This document shows positions 17,082 to 25,462 of a stretch of 64,000 nt of DNA, one piece after another (the stretch's first letter is position 1; every line of letters starts with the position of its first letter). The notes beneath the pieces were generated by a model, which was given only the letters and a program-made list of their open reading frames with translations, searched no databases and was not told where the DNA came from. The stretch covers positions 1,761,595-1,825,594 of the forward strand of contig JAWPMO010000001.1 in assembly GCA_033344875.1 (NCBI GenBank), written 5' to 3'. Source of the DNA: Ilumatobacteraceae bacterium (lineage in GTDB: Bacteria > Actinomycetota > Acidimicrobiia > Acidimicrobiales > Ilumatobacteraceae). Position numbers and translations under genes: made by a program.

Positions 17082-17468
17082 ATGGACCCACGCACGACGG
17101 CAGAGCAGTATCTGGCCGCGCTCTCGGCCGCCGACGTCGACGCGATCGTCGCGCTCGTCACCGAGGATTTCGTCAACGAACACACGAGCGAACTCGGCTC
17201 CGGGCTGAACGGCCGCGCCGCCTACGGCGAGCGATTGCCCGGTTTCCTCGCCCAGTTCGCCGCCCTCCAGTACGAGGTCGTCGAGACCATCGCCGAGGGC
17301 AACAGCGTCGCCGCCCGCTACCGGATGACCGCCAACTTCGACGGGCACCCGATCGACATCCCCGGCGTGATGCTGTTCGAGATCCGCGACGGTCTCATCG
17401 CACGCCGCACCGATGTCTGGGACAGCCTCACCTTCCTGCGCCAGACGGGAGCCGTCGAAGACCGCTAA
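17082..17468 (+). CDS. SnoaL/NTF2-like small protein
   Basis: 128 residues of the nuclear-transport-factor-2/ketosteroid-isomerase fold. The N-terminal helix AEQYLAALSAADVDAIVALVTEDFV is typical of SnoaL-like proteins, followed by a curved sheet ending RTDVWDSLTFLRQTG. These proteins include isomerases, cyclases and simple binding proteins, so no reaction is assigned. It starts at the ATG at 17082 and ends just before the thiamine riboswitch, with its own short divergent intergenic region of 55 bp. Nothing ties it to thiamine metabolism. Confidence 0.75.
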   Translation: MDPRTTAEQYLAALSAADVDAIVALVTEDFVNEHTSELGSGLNGRAAYGERLPGFLAQFAALQYEVVETIAEGNSVAARYRMTANFDGHPIDIPGVMLFEIRDGLIARRTDVWDSLTFLRQTGAVEDR

Positions 17469-17483
17469 GGTGGCCGACACAAC

Positions 17484-17571
17484 CGACGGGGAGCTTGCGC
17501 CAGGCGGGCTGAGAGGGTGGTCCCACCACCGACCCGAGAACCTGATCCGGATAATGCCGGCGGAGGGAACG
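17484..17571 (+). ncRNA. TPP riboswitch (THI element)
   Basis: The two conserved parts of a thiamine-pyrophosphate riboswitch are present and in order. The pyrimidine-sensor part GGGCTGAGAGGGT lies around 17506-17518. The pyrophosphate-sensor part CCTGATCCGGATAATGCC lies at 17541-17558 and runs into CGGAGGGAACG. The Shine-Dalgarno sequence GGAGGG (17562-17567) is thus part of or next to the 3' strand, 5 nt before the thiN start. This fits control of translation initiation by direct ribosome-site masking when TPP is bound. It should govern the whole thiN-thiB-thiP-thiQ operon. Confidence 0.93.
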
Positions 17572-17572
17572 C

Positions 17573-18265
17573 ATGAACGACATCGTCATCGTGGTCACCG
17601 GTGCTGCACCGCTGCCAGCCCGCGCCGTCGACGCCATCCCGTCCGGTGCGATCGTGCTCGCGGCGGACGGCGCCCTCGACCACGCGCTCGCCGCGGGCCT
17701 GGAGCCGGCCGCGCTCGTCGGCGACCTCGACTCGGTCTCCGCTGACGGTCTCGCCTGGGCCGAGGCCCACGCGACCGTCGAACGCCACTCACCCGACAAG
17801 AACCACACCGACACCGAACTCGCCCTCGCGACCGCGGCCGACCTGAACCCGCGACGCCTGATGCTGATCTCCGGCGGCGGCGACCGCCTCGACCACACGT
17901 TCGCGGCGATCGGGGCGCTCGGGGCGAGCTCCCTGACGAGCATCCCGGTGATCGACGGATGGTGGGGCGACCAGCGGATCGCCGTGCTCCACGGCCCGGG
18001 CCGGACCCGGATCGACACCGCACCCGGCACCCCGATCTCATTGCTGGCCCTGCACGGCACCTGCACGGGCGTCTCGGTCGACGGCGTTCGGTGGCCGCTC
18101 GACCGTGCGGATCTCGGCCCGCTCGTCGGGCTCGGCGTGAGCAACGAGGCGACCAACGACGCGGTCGGCGTCTCCGTCCTCGCCGGCGTCCTGACCATCT
18201 TCGTCAACCCCCACCCCACCACTCCCGTCAACCCCCACCACACCACTCCCACGGAGGCAACGTGA
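17573..18265 (+). CDS. thiN: thiamine pyrophosphokinase
   Basis: 230-residue cytoplasmic kinase that transfers pyrophosphate from ATP to thiamine, giving TPP. Family motifs are visible: LAADGALDHAL (about 24-34), VGDLDSVS (about 45-52), DKNHTDTELAL (about 72-82) and SGGGDRLDHTFAAI. The C-terminus carries a Pro/His/Thr-rich tail encoded by a 24-bp repeat. It is the first gene after the TPP riboswitch and its stop overlaps the thiB GTG as GTGA. Co-transcription with an importer means imported thiamine is phosphorylated at once, a salvage route. Confidence 0.9.
   Translation: MNDIVIVVTGAAPLPARAVDAIPSGAIVLAADGALDHALAAGLEPAALVGDLDSVSADGLAWAEAHATVERHSPDKNHTDTELALATAADLNPRRLMLISGGGDRLDHTFAAIGALGASSLTSIPVIDGWWGDQRIAVLHGPGRTRIDTAPGTPISLLALHGTCTGVSVDGVRWPLDRADLGPLVGLGVSNEATNDAVGVSVLAGVLTIFVNPHPTTPVNPHHTTPTEAT
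18203..18250 (+). repeat. 24-bp direct repeat at the end of thiN
   Basis: Two 24-bp units, 18203-18226 and 18227-18250, are near-identical. They encode the tail VNPHPTTP and VNPHHTTP of the kinase. The repeat lies outside the conserved enzyme domain and probably arose by slippage. Confidence 0.85.
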
Positions 18266-19305
18266 AACGCCCACTCCTACTCGCCGCGACCGCTGCGCTG
18301 GCCATCGGTGCCTGCAGCAGCGACGAACCCGACTCGCTGCGCCTGCTGACCTACGAATCGTTCCCCGACGACCCCGAGGGACCGATCGCGATCGCGCTCG
18401 ACGAGTTCACCGAGGAGACCGGCATCGAGGTCGAGGTCGTGATCGCCGGCGACACCGGCACGATGGTCTCGGCCGCGGCGCTGACCGCCGGCAACCCCGA
18501 GGCCGACGTCATCTGGGGCATCGACAACACGTTCCTGTCGCGGGCGATCGAAGCCGACGTGTTCGAGCCCTACGAGGCCGAGGGGCTCGATGCGATCCCG
18601 AGCGACCTGACCGATCTCGTGCCCGACCACCACGCGACCCCGGTCGACTTCGGCGACGTGTGCCTCAACTACGACATCGGCGCACTCGATCGACTCGACC
18701 TCGCTCCACCGACATCGTTCGCCGACCTGCTGCTGCCCGAGTACGAGGGCAAACTCGTCGTCGAGAACCCCGGCACGTCGTCGCCCGGGCTCGCGTTCCT
18801 GCTCGCCACCATCGCCACGTACGGCGAGGACGGCTGGGAGGAGTACTGGCGAGGCCTGCGCGCCAACGACGTCAAGGTCGCGAACGGCTGGTCGGAGGCG
18901 TACTACGGCGACTTCACCCGCGCCGGCGGTGACCGTCCGCTGGTCGTGAGCTATGGCTCGAGCCCACCGTTCGAGGTGCTGTACGCCGAGGAGCCGCTCG
19001 ACGAGGCCGCCAGCGGCGTGGTCGAGTCGACCTGCTTCCGTCAGGTCGAGTTCGCCGGGATCCTGCGCGGCACCGATGCACCGGAGAACGCCGGCAAGCT
19101 GATCGACTTCCTCATCAGCGAGCGGTTCCAGCGCGAGATCGCACTCAACCTGTTCGTGTTCCCGGCCAACGACGACGTCGAGCTCGAAACCGAGTTCGAG
19201 CTCTACGCGGCGATCCCCGACTCGTCGATCACGATCGACCCGAGCCTGATCGACGCCAACCGCACCGACTGGATCGAGCGCTGGAACGCCGCCGTCCTTC
19301 GCTGA
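18262..19305 (+). CDS. thiB: thiamine ABC transporter substrate-binding lipoprotein
   Basis: 347-residue secreted binding protein of the TbpA/ThiB type. The signal MKRPLLLAATAALAIGACSS has a lipobox ending in Cys at about residue 18. SLRLLTYESF at the mature N-terminus and WGIDNTFLSRAIEADVF are typical of ThiB, which binds thiamine, TMP and TPP. SPGLAFLLATIATYGEDGW and KVANGWSEAYYGDFTRAGGD follow in the expected order. The GTG start follows GGAGG (18253-18257) and overlaps the thiN stop. It delivers thiamine to the permease encoded downstream. Confidence 0.9.
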   Translation: MKRPLLLAATAALAIGACSSDEPDSLRLLTYESFPDDPEGPIAIALDEFTEETGIEVEVVIAGDTGTMVSAAALTAGNPEADVIWGIDNTFLSRAIEADVFEPYEAEGLDAIPSDLTDLVPDHHATPVDFGDVCLNYDIGALDRLDLAPPTSFADLLLPEYEGKLVVENPGTSSPGLAFLLATIATYGEDGWEEYWRGLRANDVKVANGWSEAYYGDFTRAGGDRPLVVSYGSSPPFEVLYAEEPLDEAASGVVESTCFRQVEFAGILRGTDAPENAGKLIDFLISERFQREIALNLFVFPANDDVELETEFELYAAIPDSSITIDPSLIDANRTDWIERWNAAVLR

Positions 19306-19352
19306 ACCGGCTCCCACGGCGGTTCGTCGACGCCGTCGGCCTCCCGCCGGCG

Positions 19353-20894
19353 GTGTTCCTCGCGGTCTTCTACCTCTGGCCGTTCGGGACACTGCTGGCG
19401 CGCGGCCTCGACGGCACGGCGCTGCGCGAGACCCTCGACCGGCCCGACACGTGGCGGGTGCTCTGGTTCACGACCTGGCAGGCGTGCGCGAGCACGGCAC
19501 TCACGGTCGTGATCGGACTCGCGCCTGCGTGGGCCGTGTCACGGTTCGAGTTCCCGGGTCGGCGGGCACTCACGAGCACGCTGACCGCCGTCTTCGTGCT
19601 GCCGACCGTCGTGGTCGGCGCGGCGTTCGTGGCGCTGCTCCCCGACTCGCTCGATCGCAGCGTCTGGGCGATCCTCGGCGCGCACGTGGCGTTCAACCTC
19701 GCGGTCGTCGTCCGCACGGTCGGCGCAGCGTGGGAACGGATCCCCGTCGACCTCGAACACGCCGGAGCGACGCTGGGCGCGACCCGGCTCACCACGTTCC
19801 GAACGGTGACACTCCCGCTGCTCCGTTCGTCGATCGCCGCCGCCGCGGCGATCGTGTTCTTGTTCACGTTCACGTCGTTCGGCGTGATCCGGGTGCTCGG
19901 TACCGCGAACCGCACCACGATCGAGGTCGAGGTGTGGCGCCGGGCGACCCAGCTCGGCGACATCGGGGGTGCGGCGGTCCTGTCGATCATCCAGCTGGTG
20001 GCGCTGGGGATCATGGTGGCGTGGTCGTCCCGACAGCAGCGGCGACACACGCATCGGTTCGTCACGTCGCATGCCGATCGTCGCCGCCGCCCCGTCGGCC
20101 GAGAAAGGATCTCGGTCGCATCCGCCGTCGGCCTCACCGCCGCGATCGTCGTAGCCCCGCTCGTCGCGCTGGTCGAACGATCGATGCGGTTCGAGGGCGG
20201 CTACTCGCTCACGGCATGGCGTGCGCTCGGCAACAACGAGATCCGGCCGGGCCTCCGCCTCGGCATCGACCCGCTCGGCGCGCTCCAACGCTCCGCCACC
20301 ACCGCGATCTGGGCGACGCTGTTCGCGCTCGTCATCGGAGCGACGGCGGTCGCCGCGATCAGCGCGCTCGGCCGGAGCGGACGGGTACTCGACGTCGGCC
20401 TGATGCTGCCGCTGGGCACGTCGGCGATCACGATCGGGTTCGGCATGCTCATCACGTTCGACACGCCACCGGTCGACTGGCGGGCCGAATGGTGGCTCGT
20501 CCCGGTCGGTCACGCCCTCGTCGCAGCGCCGTTCGTCGTCCGCACCGCGATGGCGGTCGTGCGCTCGATCCCGTCCGACCAGGCGGCGGCCGCGTCGACG
20601 CTGGGAGCGTCGCCGGTCCGGGCGTGGGCGCACACGACGCTCCCGGCCCTGCGTCGACCGTTCGCTGCCGCAGCTGGTTTCGCGGCCGCGATCTCGCTCG
20701 GGGAGTTCGGTGCCACCAGCTTCCTCGCCCGATCGGGCGGCGAGACGTTGCCGATCGCGATCGAGCGACTGCTCGGGCGGACCGGCAGCCTGTTCCAGGC
20801 GCAGGCGTTCGCGTTGTCGACGATCCTCGCGGCGGCCACGATCACGATCGTGATGCTCGTCGATCGGGGAGGTGACCGTGCTCACGGTTCGTGA
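19353..20894 (+). CDS. thiP: thiamine ABC transporter permease
   Basis: 513-residue permease with two fused binding-protein-dependent permease domains, as normal for ThiP. Each half has an EAA-type loop: EHAGATLGATRLTTFRTVTLP in the first and AAASTLGASPVRAWAHTTLP in the second (about 400). About twelve hydrophobic segments are seen. The start is unclear: GTG at 19353 begins inside the first membrane segment. A CTG at 19302, overlapping the thiB stop, would add the positively charged NRLPRRFVDAVGLPPA expected before it. It ends inside the thiQ start region (23-bp overlap). Confidence 0.87.
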   Translation: MFLAVFYLWPFGTLLARGLDGTALRETLDRPDTWRVLWFTTWQACASTALTVVIGLAPAWAVSRFEFPGRRALTSTLTAVFVLPTVVVGAAFVALLPDSLDRSVWAILGAHVAFNLAVVVRTVGAAWERIPVDLEHAGATLGATRLTTFRTVTLPLLRSSIAAAAAIVFLFTFTSFGVIRVLGTANRTTIEVEVWRRATQLGDIGGAAVLSIIQLVALGIMVAWSSRQQRRHTHRFVTSHADRRRRPVGRERISVASAVGLTAAIVVAPLVALVERSMRFEGGYSLTAWRALGNNEIRPGLRLGIDPLGALQRSATTAIWATLFALVIGATAVAAISALGRSGRVLDVGLMLPLGTSAITIGFGMLITFDTPPVDWRAEWWLVPVGHALVAAPFVVRTAMAVVRSIPSDQAAAASTLGASPVRAWAHTTLPALRRPFAAAAGFAAAISLGEFGATSFLARSGGETLPIAIERLLGRTGSLFQAQAFALSTILAAATITIVMLVDRGGDRAHGS

Positions 20895-21504
20895 CGTCGC
20901 CGTGTCGTTCGACGGGACCGTCGTCCTCGACGGGGTCACGCTCGACGTGGCCGACGGCGAGACGGTCGCACTCCTCGGCCCCTCCGGGAGCGGCAAGAGC
21001 ACACTCCTCCGCGTGGTCGCCGGCATCGTCCGACCCGACCGCGGTTCGGTGACGATCGACGGCACCGACGTCACCGAGGTGGCGACCCACCGTCGCGGCG
21101 TCGGGATGGTGTTCCAGGACGAGCAACTGTTCCCGCACCTCGACGTCGGCGCCAACGTGGCGTTCGGGCTCCGGATGGCGGGCGTCCCGAAGGCCGAACG
21201 CCGGGAGCGCGTCGCTCGGTTGCTCGGCCTCGTCGGTCTCGACGGGTTCGCCGGACGGTCGATCGAGCGCCTCTCGGGCGGCGAGGCCAAGCGCGTGGCG
21301 CTCGCTCGATCGCTCGCGCCGACGCCGGCCGTTCTGCTCCTCGACGAACCGCTGTCCGGACTCGACCAGGACCTGCGCATCCGGCTCGCCGGCGAGTTGG
21401 GTGCCGTGCTGCGCTCGACGCGCACGACCTCGATCTGGGTCACCCACGACGTCGAGGAGGCCGAACTCGTCGCCGACCGGGTCGTGCGGCTCGGCGATCT
21501 CTGA
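20872..21504 (+). CDS. thiQ: thiamine ABC transporter ATPase
   Basis: 210-residue ATPase, short like other ThiQ proteins. Walker A GPSGSGKST, Q-loop VFQDEQLFPHL, signature RLSGGEAKRVALARSL, Walker B VLLLDEPLSGLD and switch His in WVTHDVEEAEL are all intact. The GTG start at 20872 lies within the end of thiP, so the two are translationally coupled. It powers import of thiamine and its phosphates and closes the riboswitch-controlled operon. Confidence 0.88.
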   Translation: MTVLTVRDVAVSFDGTVVLDGVTLDVADGETVALLGPSGSGKSTLLRVVAGIVRPDRGSVTIDGTDVTEVATHRRGVGMVFQDEQLFPHLDVGANVAFGLRMAGVPKAERRERVARLLGLVGLDGFAGRSIERLSGGEAKRVALARSLAPTPAVLLLDEPLSGLDQDLRIRLAGELGAVLRSTRTTSIWVTHDVEEAELVADRVVRLGDL

Positions 21505-21532
21505 CCGGCGACCGCTCGCTAACGTCGACACC

Positions 21533-21982
21533 ATGACCCGGGCCGTCGAGATCGTCGAGATCGACACCGTCGACACCCACGACCTCCGGCGATCGTTGCT
21601 GCGCGACGGCACACTGACCGACCAGGTCGTGTTCGACGGCGACGACGACGACTCCACGTTCCATCTCGGCGCCACCGCCGACGGCACGCTCGTGGCGATC
21701 TCGACCTGGATGAACCGCCGCTACCCCGACCTGCCCGGACACCCCGGCCATCAGTTGCGTGGTATGGCGACCGCACCCGCCGCGCGCGGGACCGGGGTCA
21801 GCGACCGGTTGCTGGTCGCCGGCCTCGGACGGTGCGGCGACGTCGGGTCGACACTCGTCTGGGCTCGCGCCCGCGTGGCCGCGCTCTCGTTCTACGAGCG
21901 GCACGGATTCACGACCAAAGGCCACGAGTACGTCGACCTGACGACCGGCCTGCCCCACCACGACATCGTCACGTACCTCTGA
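21533..21982 (+). CDS. GNAT-family N-acetyltransferase
   Basis: 149-residue acetyltransferase-fold protein. The acetyl-CoA pyrophosphate-binding motif is LRGMATAPAARGTGVSDRLL (about 78-97), followed by WARARVAALSFYERHGFTTKG, which is motif B. The acceptor is unknown; the C-terminus DLTTGLPHHDIVTYL resembles the YjdJ/ElaA-like subgroup. It lies 28 bp after thiQ on the same strand and could be co-transcribed, but has no obvious role in thiamine uptake. Confidence 0.8.
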   Translation: MTRAVEIVEIDTVDTHDLRRSLLRDGTLTDQVVFDGDDDDSTFHLGATADGTLVAISTWMNRRYPDLPGHPGHQLRGMATAPAARGTGVSDRLLVAGLGRCGDVGSTLVWARARVAALSFYERHGFTTKGHEYVDLTTGLPHHDIVTYL

Positions 21983-22021
21983 CGTTTCCCTTCTCCCGGT
22001 CTCGCTCCCCTCACTCGGTCC

Positions 22022-22312
22022 GTGACGGATCAAACAGCCTCAGCGGAGGGATCGGCGTACGCACCCGAGTTGCGACGCCGAGCCGACGACCTCATCTCAC
22101 TGGCGACGGCCATCGAGCGGTCGCTCGTCATGACCCTGGCCGAGGTCGAGCCGGATTCGCTCGCTCCCGGTGCGGAGGGCCGGCTGTGCCGCACGCTGCT
22201 CGACCGCAACCTGCACCAGTTGCACCGGGCGGCCGACGATCTCCGCTCCACGGCGTTCCGGTTCCGGACGCGCGCCGACGAGTTCGACGCCGCGTTCGAG
22301 GCGGCGGCGTGA
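22022..22312 (+). CDS. small helical protein, unknown function
   Basis: 96 residues from a GTG start; family not recognised. The sequence is almost entirely helical with heptad-like spacing: ELRRRADDLISLATAIERSLVM, then LLDRNLHQLHRAADDLRSTA and FRTRADEFDAAFEAAA. Size and helix-turn-helix-hairpin character recall WXG100-like small proteins, but there is no WxG motif and no secretion gene nearby. Its stop overlaps the ATG of the next small gene as TGATG, so the two are probably made together. Confidence 0.55.
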   Translation: MTDQTASAEGSAYAPELRRRADDLISLATAIERSLVMTLAEVEPDSLAPGAEGRLCRTLLDRNLHQLHRAADDLRSTAFRFRTRADEFDAAFEAAA

Positions 22313-22560
22313 TGAACCGGGCAGCCCCGAGAACCCGTGTTCAGGTCGAGGATGCCGTCGCCGACCTGGCGACGTTGCACAGCGACGACCCGGCCGCGCG
22401 TCATGCGGTCCATGCGATCAAGCTCACGAGGCTGACGCTCGAATCGTTCTGGCTCGACCGTCGGTGGTTGAGCCCCGACGGTCAGGGCCCCGCCGAAGCG
22501 GTCGCGTCCGATGTCGACGACCTCGGCCCCGCGGCGTCGCCGGTTCCGCGTCCGCGGTAG
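22312..22560 (+). CDS. small protein, unknown function
   Basis: 82 residues; not recognised. It begins MNRAAPRTRVQVEDAVADLATL and has two predicted helices with a disordered Pro/Ala-rich end. Translational overlap with the preceding small ORF is the main evidence that it is real, along with high third-position GC. It may be a partner subunit of the preceding protein. Confidence 0.5.
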   Translation: MNRAAPRTRVQVEDAVADLATLHSDDPAARHAVHAIKLTRLTLESFWLDRRWLSPDGQGPAEAVASDVDDLGPAASPVPRPR

Positions 22561-22676
22561 CCGGCCGGTTCGCGACGTCGTTCGACTTCGGACACGCCTC
22601 CCTGGCTCGCTGCCCGGTCACCCGGTCACCCGGTCGTCCGTCACCGGTCGTGCGGTCATGGGTTACCGTCACCGGC

Positions 22677-23594
22677 ATGACCACTGCGCTGCGCTTTCAG
22701 GTGCTGACCTTGCCGGGCCGACCGTGGGACGACTACCGGGCGCAGGTCCTCGACGTCGAGGAACTCGGCTTCGATCTGGTCGCCGTCCCCGATCACTTCT
22801 GCGACTGGGCGAACCCGCCGGCGTTCTGGATGGAGTGCTGGGCCCTGATGGCTGCGCTCGCGGTCGAGACGACGTCGATCCGGCTGAGCACGAACGTGTC
22901 GCAGATCCCGCTCCGCCATCCCGGCGTCCTCGCGCATCAGGCGGTCACGGTCGACCAGATCTCGGGAGGCCGTGTCGAGCTCGGCCTCGGCACCGGCCTG
23001 ACCATCGACCCGAGCGCCGAGATGATCGGCTTGCCGAACTGGTCCAATGCCGAGCGCGTCGGCCGATTCGCCGAGTACATCGAGTTGCTGAGCCTGCTGC
23101 TCTCTCAGGAAACCACCACCTACGAGGGTGACTACTACTCCGCGGACGACGCGGTCATGAACCCGTCGTCGAAGCAACGACCTCGTCTGCCGGTCGTCGC
23201 CGCGGCGCTCGGCCCGCTGATGATGCGTCACGCCGCGCGTTTCGCCGATGGCTGGAACACGATGAGCTTCTCACCCGACTTCGATGCCCAGATCGACGAG
23301 CTCGTCGAACGGGCCGGGCGGATGAACGACCTGTGCGACGAGATCGGGCGCGACCGGTCGACGCTCCGGCGCGGCGTCAACCTGTTCGATGCAGAGGCCC
23401 GCGCGGCAGGCGGCAGGATCCGGTACTACGACGACGACGAAATCTTCGTCCGACTCGTGTCCAGCTGTCGGGAAGCCGGGTACACGGACATCGGGCTCTA
23501 CTACCCGAGCGATCGATCTCAACTCGAGTCGTTCCGACGCATCGCACGGCAGGTCATCCCCGAGATCCGGACGACGACAACCGGTCCGCCGTGA
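22677..23594 (+). CDS. LLM-class F420-dependent oxidoreductase
   Basis: 305-residue luciferase-like monooxygenase-fold enzyme of the F420-using branch. FQVLTLPGRPWDDYRAQVLDVEELGFDLVAVPDHF and RLSTNVSQIPLRHPGVLAHQA are typical; ISGGRVELGLGTGL is the cofactor-phosphate region. It would transfer hydride between F420 and an unknown substrate. The ATG at 22677 is preceded by short GTCACCGG repeats and no strong ribosome-binding site. Its 3' end overlaps the convergent FAD oxidoreductase gene by 41 bp. Confidence 0.83.
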   Translation: MTTALRFQVLTLPGRPWDDYRAQVLDVEELGFDLVAVPDHFCDWANPPAFWMECWALMAALAVETTSIRLSTNVSQIPLRHPGVLAHQAVTVDQISGGRVELGLGTGLTIDPSAEMIGLPNWSNAERVGRFAEYIELLSLLLSQETTTYEGDYYSADDAVMNPSSKQRPRLPVVAAALGPLMMRHAARFADGWNTMSFSPDFDAQIDELVERAGRMNDLCDEIGRDRSTLRRGVNLFDAEARAAGGRIRYYDDDEIFVRLVSSCREAGYTDIGLYYPSDRSQLESFRRIARQVIPEIRTTTTGPP

Positions 23595-24705
23595 GTGCGG
23601 CCGGGGTGAGACCGACCGCGGTGAGCAACTCCGGGAGGGCACGGCCCGACGCGAGGGCCGCCGTCGCGATACCCGCGGCCGGCGACGTCTCGATGCCGTA
23701 GCCGCCCTGGCCGCCGCACCACACGAAGGTCGGATCGCCGGCGTCCGGCCCGATGACGAGGTCACCGTCGGGTGAGAACGTCCGCAGACCGGCCCAGCTC
23801 TGTCGAACGGAACGCAGACCGAGCGTCGTCGCCGCGTTGATCCGGTCGATCGCGATGGCGACGTCGATCTCTTCGGGTCGGGCGTCGGTCGGTGCGCTCG
23901 GGGTTTCGTCGGCGGGCGAGTACATGACCGTGTCGCCGCGCTCGGCACCGAAGTAGAAGTTCATGGTGGCGTGAGCGACGAAGTGGTCGCCCGGGTCGGC
24001 GTCGGCGGCGAACGGGCTCACCGCCATCGTCCGGCGCTTCGGCCGGAAACCGAGCGGGGCGACGCCGGCCAGTGTCGCCACGTGGTCGACCCATGCCCCG
24101 GCAGCGTTGACGATCATGCCCGCCGAGAAGCGACCGGCGTTCGTTCGCACGGTCCACCCCGAGGCCGTCCGATCCAGGCCGACCACCCGATGATCGACCC
24201 GCAGTCGTCCGCCGTGCCGAATCAGCGCGGCGCGGAACGCCGCCACCGTGGCAGCGACGTCGATGTCGAGGGCGTCCGGGTCGACGGCGCCGGCGACCAC
24301 CCAGTCGTCCCGGAGCGCCGGGCAACGCTCGCGGCACGCCGATGCACCGATCAGGTCGACCCGGCCGCCTGCCCGGCCCAGGGCATCCGCCATCGCGGCC
24401 AGACGAGCGTGGTGTGCCTCGTCGGCGACATACATCACGGACCGCGGCGTCACCAGCGGCGTGCCGGACCACCCGTCGCCGGCCGAATCGAAGAACTCCG
24501 CGCTCGCAGCGGCCAACCTGCGGACGGTCGCCGGGCCATAGGTCGGCAGGAACAGCGCGGCGGATCGTCCGGTCGCATGCTGGGCCGGCGTGGCCTCCAT
24601 GTCGACCACGACGACCGAGGCCTCGGCACTCATCGCCGAGGCCGCCGACAGACCGGCGATGCCGGCGCCGATCACGACGACGTCGGCCGTTTCCACGGCC
24701 GTCAC
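23554..24705 (-). CDS. FAD-dependent amine/amino-acid oxidoreductase (DAO family)
   Basis: 383 residues with the N-terminal FAD-binding Rossmann motif VVVIGAGIAGLSAASAMS and the DAO-family GRSAALFLPTYG. The C-terminus IGPDAGDPTFVWCGGQGGYGIETSPAAG is the second FAD-contact region. Relatives oxidise glycine, sarcosine, D-amino acids or related secondary amines. The start is GTG at 24705; the overlapping ATG is followed at once by a stop. It is the last gene of the dioxygenase-aldolase-oxidoreductase operon, 19 bp after the aldolase gene. Confidence 0.83.
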   Translation of the reverse strand: MTAVETADVVVIGAGIAGLSAASAMSAEASVVVVDMEATPAQHATGRSAALFLPTYGPATVRRLAAASAEFFDSAGDGWSGTPLVTPRSVMYVADEAHHARLAAMADALGRAGGRVDLIGASACRERCPALRDDWVVAGAVDPDALDIDVAATVAAFRAALIRHGGRLRVDHRVVGLDRTASGWTVRTNAGRFSAGMIVNAAGAWVDHVATLAGVAPLGFRPKRRTMAVSPFAADADPGDHFVAHATMNFYFGAERGDTVMYSPADETPSAPTDARPEEIDVAIAIDRINAATTLGLRSVRQSWAGLRTFSPDGDLVIGPDAGDPTFVWCGGQGGYGIETSPAAGIATAALASGRALPELLTAVGLTPAALTADRLSSSGSRG

Positions 24706-24724
24706 ATCGCGATGCGCCCGGACG

Positions 24725-25462
24725 TCACGGCAACCGACCGTGGACTCGCATCTGCGCCTCGAAGTGTTCGGCGGCCGACTCGCGCCGGATCTGCTCGAGC
24801 TGGCACGAGGTCTCGCCGAGAACCGGCTCGGGGATGAGCCGGAGTGGAAGCCCGGTCGACTGAGCGAGTATCTGCTGCCGGCACGCCCGCTCGAGGTAGT
24901 ACAGGTCGTCGAACGCGACCGCGACGGATTCGCCGCCGATCGTGACGCCGTGATGGTCGAGGAACATCACGTCGACCGACGGGTCGGCCCGTTGGGCGTC
25001 GGCGAGCCGATCACCCTCGGCGCGGTCGAGCGCGATGCCACGGAACGCGACGTGGGTCATCCGCCGATGGAACCGGACGGCCGTCTGGTGGGCCATCTCG
25101 AGTCGTCCACCCTCGACCATCGTCAACGCCGTCGCGTGCGGCATGTGGACGTGCAGGATCACACGATGACGTCGATTGGCGCGGTGCCCCGCCACGTGGA
25201 TGTGCAATGCGGTCGCCTCCACCGAGCCTCGACCTTCGACCACGTTGCCGTCGCCGTCGATCAGGAGCAGATCGTCCGGGCCGATCTCCGACCAGTGGAG
25301 TCCGAGCGGGTTGATCAGGAACTGCTCGTCGTCGATCGGGCTGACGGCGGAGAAGTGATTGCAGATCCCCTCCGAGAAGCCGAAACGGTCGGCGAGCCGG
25401 AACGCTCCGGCCAGTTCGTGACGCAGCCGGCCGACGGATGCCGACGCGTGTGGTGCGCTCAT
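24725..25462 (-). CDS. class II aldolase/adducin family protein
   Basis: 245 residues. The zinc-ligand motif of class II aldolases is seen in VILHVHMPHATAL (His-x-His), with a later His in FLDHHGVTIGG. The N-terminal ADRFGFSEGICNHFSAVSP and LLLIDGDGNVVEG are characteristic. The family includes fuculose-1-phosphate aldolases, ribulose-5-phosphate epimerases and decarboxylases, so the substrate is open. The ATG at 25462 overlaps the dioxygenase stop as ATGA. Confidence 0.82.
   Translation of the reverse strand: MSAPHASASVGRLRHELAGAFRLADRFGFSEGICNHFSAVSPIDDEQFLINPLGLHWSEIGPDDLLLIDGDGNVVEGRGSVEATALHIHVAGHRANRRHRVILHVHMPHATALTMVEGGRLEMAHQTAVRFHRRMTHVAFRGIALDRAEGDRLADAQRADPSVDVMFLDHHGVTIGGESVAVAFDDLYYLERACRQQILAQSTGLPLRLIPEPVLGETSCQLEQIRRESAAEHFEAQMRVHGRLP

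Noticed and set aside
22612-22676. Short GTCACCGG/CCGGTCAC repeats before the F420 oxidoreductase gene
   Set aside because: The copies are short and imperfect with irregular spacing; low-complexity GC-rich DNA explains them as well as a regulatory array.
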